Part shown: piece after piece, positions 33,731-36,196 of the stretch
Position numbering within the stretch: position 1 is the first letter of the stretch
How the letters are laid out: the number at the start of each line of letters is the position of its first letter
Assembly (NCBI GenBank): GCA_021778035.1
Contig: JAJYCY010000011.1
Location: 6,679 to 42,874, forward strand
DNA from: Pseudomonadota bacterium
GTDB lineage: Bacteria; Pseudomonadota; Gammaproteobacteria; Acidiferrobacterales; UBA6901
Reading direction: 5' to 3'
Length of the DNA stretch: 36,196 nt
The notes under the pieces: generated by a model
Seen by the model: the letters and a program-made list of their open reading frames with translations, nothing else
What the model was told of the DNA's origin: nothing
Database searches by the model: none
Program-made: the position numbers and the translations under genes

Positions 33731-34703
33731 TGATGGCATGCAGCAGGACCGGAAGGGCACGGACGGGCACACGCCCTGGGAACGGGAACTGCTGGAGCGA
33801 CTGGCGTTCGCGGCACTGAAGGAGCAGCGCAGGGCGCGGCGCTGGGGAATATTCTTCAGGCTCGTGGTGCTGGCGATCGTGATCACGGTGATCTACCTGT
33901 CCGTGTCCGGCAGCTGGGGCAAGGGCACGTTCGCCGGACGTTACACCGCCGTGGTACAGCTCGACGGCCAGATCTCCGCGGGCGGTGAAGCCAGCGCCGG
34001 TAACGTGATTGCCGGCCTGCGGACGGCATTCGCCAGCACACAGACCGCGGGCGTGATCATCAGTGCCGACAGTCCCGGTGGCAGCCCGGTCCAGGCGGCC
34101 GACATCTACAATGCCATCCGGCGCCTGCGCCGCAAGCATCCCAAGATTCCGCTGTATGCGGTGATCGGCGATGAATGCGCTTCCGGCTGCTACTATGCGG
34201 TTGCCGGGGCGAAGAAGATCTACGCCAATCCAGCCAGCATCGTCGGTTCGATCGGGGTGCTGATCGACGGCTTCGGTTTTGTCGATGCGATGCACAAACT
34301 CGGCGTTTCGCGCCGCCTGCTGACCGCCGGGCGCTACAAGGGGATCCTGGATCCGTTCTCGCCGCTCGCGCCAAAGGAGCGTGGCTACGCGCTTGCAATG
34401 CTGCGCGAGATTCACCAGCAGTTCATCGCCGCGGTGAAGCAGGGCCGCGGCAAGGCCCTGAAGACCGGCAGCCCGAATCTGTTCAGCGGACTGTTCTGGA
34501 CCGGCGAGGATGCACGCAAGCTCGGGCTGATCGACGGTTTCGGAACGACGCGCTATGTTGCGCGCAAGATCATCGGTGCACCGCATATCGTCGATTTCAC
34601 GGTCAAGCAGAACCTTTTTGACCGCGTGGCCAACCACATCGGTGCAAGCGTCGCCCGGCACATCGAAGCCGATCTGTTCGCGCCGGCGCCGCAGCTGCGC
34701 TGA
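33723..34703 (+). CDS. sppA: Signal peptide peptidase SppA, short form (S49 family)
   Basis: Membrane-bound serine protease that degrades cleaved signal peptides. The 326 residues match the short 36K-type SppA. One membrane span lies at about 43-62 after a charged N-terminus. The catalytic pair is Ser154 in DECASGCYY and Lys206 in AGRYKGILDPF; DSPGG at 116-120 is the usual family motif. GGAG about ten bases before ATG 33723 supports the start, which overlaps the Rieske stop. It is convergent with maf, 15 bases apart. Confidence 0.95.
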   Translation: MTDDGMQQDRKGTDGHTPWERELLERLAFAALKEQRRARRWGIFFRLVVLAIVITVIYLSVSGSWGKGTFAGRYTAVVQLDGQISAGGEASAGNVIAGLRTAFASTQTAGVIISADSPGGSPVQAADIYNAIRRLRRKHPKIPLYAVIGDECASGCYYAVAGAKKIYANPASIVGSIGVLIDGFGFVDAMHKLGVSRRLLTAGRYKGILDPFSPLAPKERGYALAMLREIHQQFIAAVKQGRGKALKTGSPNLFSGLFWTGEDARKLGLIDGFGTTRYVARKIIGAPHIVDFTVKQNLFDRVANHIGASVARHIEADLFAPAPQLR

Positions 34704-34718
34704 AGGGCCGCAGGCGGT

Positions 34719-35303
34719 TCAGGGTATGCGCAACCCTTCCTTGGCGAGCATGCGGCAGAGCGTGATGAGCGGCAGGCCGATGAGTGCCGTGGGATCATCG
34801 CCCTCAAAACGCTCGAGCAGCGCGATGCCCAGCCCCTCGGACTTGAGACTGCCGGCGCAGTTGTACGGTTTTTCGGCCCGCAGGTAACGCTCGATCTCCT
34901 CGTCGTCGAGATGCCGGAACACGGCGGCAAAAGGGACGACCTCGCACTGCGAGCGGCCGCTCGCGGCGTCTACGAGGGCAAGTCCTGTATGCAGCACGAC
35001 GCGTCGTCCGGAGGCTTCACGCAGCTGCCGCACCGCGCTGGCATGATCGCCAGGTTTTCCGACGATATGGCCGTCCTGGACCGCAACCTGGTCCGAGCCG
35101 ATGACAAGCGCATCCGGGTGCAGCCGGGCAATCGCCCGCGCCTTGGACAGAGCCAGGCGTTCGACCAGCGCCGGCGGTGTCTCGTGCGCGAAGGGCTGTT
35201 CGTCGATGTCGGGCGCAAACACCTGGAAGGGCAGTTGCAGGCGCTGCAGCAGTTCGCGCCGGAACGGCGAGGAGGAGGCGAGGATCAGCGTGCGCTTTGG
35301 CAT
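34719..35303 (-). CDS. yceF: Maf-family nucleotide pyrophosphatase (YceF type)
   Basis: A 194-residue enzyme, the size of E. coli YceF, a 7-methyl-GTP pyrophosphatase that sanitises modified nucleotides. Maf motifs: LILASSSPFRRELL at residues 5-18, SDQVAVQDGHIVGKPG with the catalytic Asp, and YNCAGSLKSEGLG (YceF form; general Maf proteins have KxGxYxIxG here). ATG 35303 begins the conserved N-terminus. In enterics and Pseudomonas it is divergent from yceD-rpmF-plsX; here that side is occupied by a carboxylase gene, so the old neighbourhood is broken. Confidence 0.94.
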   Translation of the reverse strand: MPKRTLILASSSPFRRELLQRLQLPFQVFAPDIDEQPFAHETPPALVERLALSKARAIARLHPDALVIGSDQVAVQDGHIVGKPGDHASAVRQLREASGRRVVLHTGLALVDAASGRSQCEVVPFAAVFRHLDDEEIERYLRAEKPYNCAGSLKSEGLGIALLERFEGDDPTALIGLPLITLCRMLAKEGLRIP

Positions 35304-35334
35304 AAGAGAGCGTGGTGTGCGCCTGCGGCGGGTA

Positions 35335-36196
35335 TCAGCCGATCTCGACCAGCGCCTCGTCGGGGTTGACACTGTCACCCTTGGCGGCATACACCGCCTG
35401 AACCGTGCCGCTCACCGGAGCCGGAACCTCGTTTTCCATTTTCATCGCCTCGATCACGAGCACCGGATCGCCGGCAGTGACCCGGTCGCCCGGCTTCACC
35501 ATCATCGCCACCACCGTCCCGGGCATCGAGCTCGTGACGTGTCCCTCCCTGCTTGCTTTCGGGCGGTGCGAAATCCCGGACGGCTGCGGCCCCGTGTGCC
35601 CTGCCGGCACCAGACCGTCACAGAGCGTTTCCACCAGCACCTCTTCCGGCATCCCGTCGACAGTCACGTAGAACGGCCTGTGGTGCTCGCTCGGGTGGCC
35701 CGCTCCCGTGATCTTCAGGTGATAGGTCTCCCCGTGCACGGTGACGTTGAATTCGGTCGGCGCAGAGGCATCCGGTACTGCGGCCGGCGGTGAGCGCACG
35801 GGGGCAGGGGCAGGTGCCGGCGCCCGGCGTGCCTCGAGAAACGCACGCCCGACCTCCGGGAACATTGCGCAGGTCAGCACGTCTTCTTCGCTCACTGCCA
35901 CGGCGCCAGCCGCCGCTGCCAGGCGTTCGAGCTCCGGCCGCAGAAGATCAGCCGGACGACCGGAGATCACTTCCCCGTCGCCGATCGCTATCCGGCGCAC
36001 CTCGTCGTTCACCGGGCCGGGCGCCTGTCCATAGCGTCCCTGCAGATAGAGTTTCACCTCGTTGGTGACGCTCCGGTAGCGGCTGCCGGTCAGGACGTTG
36101 AGAACCGCCTGGGTACCGATGATCTGCGATGTCGGGGTGACAAGCGGCGGATAGCCCAGGTCCTCGCGCACGCGCGGAATTTCGGCCAGCACCTCA
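35335..36196 (-). CDS. Biotinylated carboxylase subunit (OadA / pyruvate carboxylase subunit B), C-terminal part
   Basis: The gene enters the window at its right edge, so the N-terminal carboxyltransferase barrel is missing. The visible 286 or so residues include the conserved carboxylase domain (LVTPTSQIIGTQAVLNVL, then EVKLYLQGRYGQAPGPVN). A Pro/Ala-rich linker follows near 35770-35820 and then the C-terminal biotinyl domain with EAMKMENEV, where Lys is biotinylated. Either oxaloacetate decarboxylase alpha (sodium pump) or pyruvate carboxylase subunit B fits. The neighbours that would decide, oadB/oadG or a biotin carboxylase, are outside the window. Confidence 0.9.
   Translation of the reverse strand, partial: EVLAEIPRVREDLGYPPLVTPTSQIIGTQAVLNVLTGSRYRSVTNEVKLYLQGRYGQAPGPVNDEVRRIAIGDGEVISGRPADLLRPELERLAAAAGAVAVSEEDVLTCAMFPEVGRAFLEARRAPAPAPAPVRSPPAAVPDASAPTEFNVTVHGETYHLKITGAGHPSEHHRPFYVTVDGMPEEVLVETLCDGLVPAGHTGPQPSGISHRPKASREGHVTSSMPGTVVAMMVKPGDRVTAGDPVLVIEAMKMENEVPAPVSGTVQAVYAAKGDSVNPDEALVEIG

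Overview
This window is GC-rich, gene-dense chromosomal DNA from a Gram-negative bacterium. Gene content (Lol lipoprotein export, lipid A and Kdo genes, RNase E, DciA, succinylated DAP pathway) and order point to a gammaproteobacterium. The order kdsB / low-molecular-weight phosphatase / rne / rluC / HAD hydrolase / sppA / maf is the one I know from Pseudomonas. Without priB, and with a DUF721/DciA protein present, it looks more like an environmental, Chromatiales-type lineage than an enteric one; this placement is an inference. I saw no rRNA, tRNA, CRISPR array, insertion sequence or phage gene.

Layout. 1-7551 (+): end of rpsF, rpsR, rplI, a dnaB gene interrupted by two inteins, alr and radA. 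7564-9122 (-): a double-FHA protein and a PP2C phosphatase, with a probable promoter and a possible small upstream ORF. 9425-12624 (-): dapE, dapD and dapC, the succinylase branch of lysine/DAP synthesis. 12674-14278: an EamA transporter and a YggS protein that end back to back. 14354-16914 (+): dciA, then lolC/lolF-type and lolD. 17046-23534 (+): exbB, exbD, msbA, a divergent Kdo-transferase-like gene, lpxK, a Trm112/YcaR protein, kdsB and an LMW tyrosine phosphatase, which together form an envelope/LPS block. 23553-28778 (+): an accessory block holding a polyferredoxin, a decayed aspartate/glutamate racemase and a P-type ATPase fused to a PAP2 phosphatase; it sits where murB would be expected. 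28833-31136 (-): rne with a long 5' leader. 31559-34703 (+): rluC, HAD hydrolase, Rieske protein, sppA. 34719-36196 (-): maf (yceF) and the biotinylated end of an oxaloacetate decarboxylase/pyruvate carboxylase type subunit.

Most unusual points. (1) DnaB carries two large inteins, one splitting the Walker A motif; together they make up about 65% of the primary translation product. The first keeps both LAGLIDADG aspartates, while the second has a broken first motif and a Gly in place of the second Asp. (2) A CtpE-like P-type ATPase and a complete PAP2 lipid phosphatase domain lie in one 1054-residue frame. (3) A WaaA-like protein that appears to lack the usual catalytic Glu lies between msbA and lpxK. 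(4) A half-length racemase remnant still has a plausible promoter, Shine-Dalgarno site and start, and ends in an ATGA overlap with the ATPase-PAP2 gene.
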